Source: Micrococcaceae bacterium RIT 802
Lineage (GTDB): Bacteria; Actinomycetota; Actinomycetes; Actinomycetales; Micrococcaceae
Direction: 5' to 3'
Length of the DNA stretch: 64,000 nt
Assembly (NCBI GenBank): GCA_016892645.1
Contig: JAFEMX010000011.1
Span: 62,001-126,000 of the forward strand
The translations under genes were made by a program, and so were the position numbers. Position 1 is the first letter of the stretch. Each line of letters starts with the position of its first letter. The notes beneath the pieces were generated by a model that saw only the letters and a list, made by a program, of their open reading frames with translations, was not told the DNA's origin and did not search any database. Shown in pieces: positions 62,974 to 64,000 of this stretch.

Positions 62974-63909
62974 ATGGGCGCCGGACGCTACGCCCCCAGC
63001 CCCTCCGGCGAGCTGCATCTGGGCAACCTGCGCACCGCGCTGCTGGCCTGGCTCTTCGCCCGCTCCACGGGCCGCGGCTTCCTGCTGCGCGTCGAGGACC
63101 TGGACCGTGCCCGCGCCGGTGCCGAAGCGATCCAGCTGGCCGATCTGCGGGCCATCGGCCTCGACTGGGACGGTCCAGTGGTCCGCCAGACCGAGCGTAC
63201 CGACGGCTACCTCGCGGCCATCGCCGCCTTGGGCGAGGCCGGATTGCTCTACGAGTGCTTTTGCACCCGCCGGGACATCGCCGAAGCCTCCTCGGCACCA
63301 CATGCCGCACCCGGCGCCTATCCGGGGACCTGCCGGAACCTCACCGAGGCCGAACGCGCCGCCCGGCGGGCCGTCCGCCCGGCGGCACTGCGCCTGCGCA
63401 CCGACCTCGACCGCTTCACCGTCACCGATGTGCTGCACGGGGACTACACCGGCGTCGTGGATGATTTCGTCGTCGTGCGCAATGACGGCGTTCACGCCTA
63501 CAACCTCGTCGTCGTCGTCGACGACGCCCTGCAGGGGATCGACCAGGTCGTCCGCGGCGACGACCTGCTGCCCTCCACGCCGCGGCAGGCCCATCTGGCC
63601 ACCCTGCTGGCCCAGCTGGACGCGGTCCCGGCCGCCGCTTCCGGCACCGTTCCCCCGCAGTACGCCCACGTCCCCCTGGTGCTGAACGCGGACGGAAAAC
63701 GGCTGGCCAAACGCGACGGTTCGGTCACACTGGCCCAGCTGCGGCAGGACGGCATCACCGCGGAGCGGGTGCGTGCCGTGTTGCTGGAATCGGCCGGCCT
63801 TCCCGGCGGCCCGCTGGCCCGGGCACTGGACGCCTTCGACCCCGCACATCTGCCCCGCGAACCGTGGGTCTTCACCGGCTTCCCCGCGTCCACCGGAGGG
63901 ATGCATTGA
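62974..63909 (+). CDS. gluQ: glutamyl-queuosine tRNA(Asp) synthetase
   Basis: A 311-residue GluRS catalytic-core homolog without the anticodon-binding domain. HIGH-like HLGN in GRYAPSPSGELHLGNLRTALLAW, an Asp/Glu-rich VEDLDRAR and a KMSKS-like KRLAKRDGS are visible, as is the Zn site C-x-C...Y-x3-C (ECFCTRRD, YPGTC). It attaches glutamate to queuosine in tRNA-Asp. Actinobacteria often lack queuosine synthesis, so a salvage or moonlighting role is possible. CAGGAGG precedes the ATG. Confidence 0.92.
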   Translation: MGAGRYAPSPSGELHLGNLRTALLAWLFARSTGRGFLLRVEDLDRARAGAEAIQLADLRAIGLDWDGPVVRQTERTDGYLAAIAALGEAGLLYECFCTRRDIAEASSAPHAAPGAYPGTCRNLTEAERAARRAVRPAALRLRTDLDRFTVTDVLHGDYTGVVDDFVVVRNDGVHAYNLVVVVDDALQGIDQVVRGDDLLPSTPRQAHLATLLAQLDAVPAAASGTVPPQYAHVPLVLNADGKRLAKRDGSVTLAQLRQDGITAERVRAVLLESAGLPGGPLARALDAFDPAHLPREPWVFTGFPASTGGMH

Positions 63910-63924
63910 GCCCCGCCGACCGGA

Positions 63925-63937
63925 TAGGCTTCAGGGC
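63925..63937 (+). promoter_or_regulatory. leaderless-type -10 element of dnaX
   Basis: TAGGCT at 63925-63930, 7 nt before GTG 63938, with no Shine-Dalgarno. Confidence 0.6.
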
Positions 63938-64000
63938 GTGAGTACAGCCCTTTACCGTCGTTATCGTCCGGACACCTTCGCGGACGTGATCGGGCAGGAG
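63938..64000 (+). CDS. dnaX: DNA polymerase III gamma/tau subunit, 5' end only
   Basis: The first 21 codons read STALYRRYRPDTFADVIGQE after the GTG start, the invariant N-terminus of bacterial DnaX (clamp-loader ATPase). The gene continues past the window end. It follows gluQ by 28 bp. Confidence 0.9.
   Translation, partial: MSTALYRRYRPDTFADVIGQE

Overview
The window is a contiguous 64 kb piece of a high-GC actinobacterial chromosome. Arthrobacter-type copper amine oxidase, a RamB-like regulator beside the glyoxylate-shunt genes, HspR-type (HAIR) operators, a Tad pilus cluster, tRNA-Ser(GGA) and an ffs-gluQ-dnaX arrangement all point to the family Micrococcaceae (Arthrobacter/Citricoccus/Micrococcus-like). 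Codon use is uniformly G/C at third positions. I see no CRISPR array, insertion sequence or prophage. The most accessory-looking segment is the RES-domain toxin-antitoxin pair near 13.4-14.8 kb.

Layout. 0-5.2 kb: end of a tyrosine-phosphatase-like gene, an aldehyde dehydrogenase, two DUF202 membrane proteins and a dhaKLM dihydroxyacetone kinase operon. 5.3-8.3 kb: a UVR-containing Clp ATPase under two HAIR operators, closed by a strong terminator. 8.6-12.0 kb: a DHA2-type efflux pump with an extra soluble C-terminal domain, and an amino-acid permease. 12.2-14.8 kb: a Nudix-LOG fusion and the Xre/RES toxin-antitoxin pair. 14.9-19.9 kb: an amine-oxidation cluster (AraC/FeaR-like and TetR regulators, copper amine oxidase, a His/Met-rich membrane protein, a phosphoesterase). 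20.3-24.9 kb: D-amino-acid dehydrogenase, 8-oxoguanine deaminase and a purine permease. 25.2-27.4 kb: a NarL-type two-component pair whose kinase carries an in-frame stop. 27.4-32.1 kb: ramB-like regulator, aceA and aceB.

32.5-39.6 kb: a compact tad pilus locus (flp, tadE, tadG-like, cpaB, tadZ, tadA, tadB, tadC) without a prepilin peptidase. It is followed by a degenerate Hpt protein and a divergent OmpR-type regulator/PAS kinase pair that may control it. 42.9-53.9 kb: mixed housekeeping and redox genes (XRE regulator, PAP2-like protein, D-2-hydroxyacid dehydrogenase, rhomboid, VOC protein, BRCT protein, Old Yellow Enzyme, FrnE-like DsbA protein, MFS exporter, LytR_C protein, 2-oxoglutarate oxygenase, radical SAM protein with a LexA-like operator). 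53.9-61.3 kb: zinc alcohol dehydrogenase, MalY-like aminotransferase, glutathione peroxidase, an acyl-CoA ligase/enoyl-CoA hydratase pair and a short-form aconitase. 61.4-64 kb: tRNA-Ser, a lipoprotein, SRP RNA, a VOC protein, gluQ and the first codons of dnaX.

Two regulatory themes recur. About ten genes have a TANNNT hexamer ending 6-7 nt before the start codon with no Shine-Dalgarno, the signature of leaderless transcription. Perfect inverted repeats also sit in several promoters (HspR-type, LexA-like and unassigned). Central carbon genes here (dhaKLM, aceA/aceB, aconitase, acyl-CoA ligase/ECH) suggest growth on glycerol/dihydroxyacetone, acetate or fatty acids, amines and purines. No wholly new system is proven. 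The best leads are the Nudix-LOG fusion, the pump with a carboxypeptidase-regulatory-like tail, the His/Met-rich protein coupled to the copper amine oxidase, the pseudo-Hpt protein beside the tad locus, and the interrupted histidine kinase.
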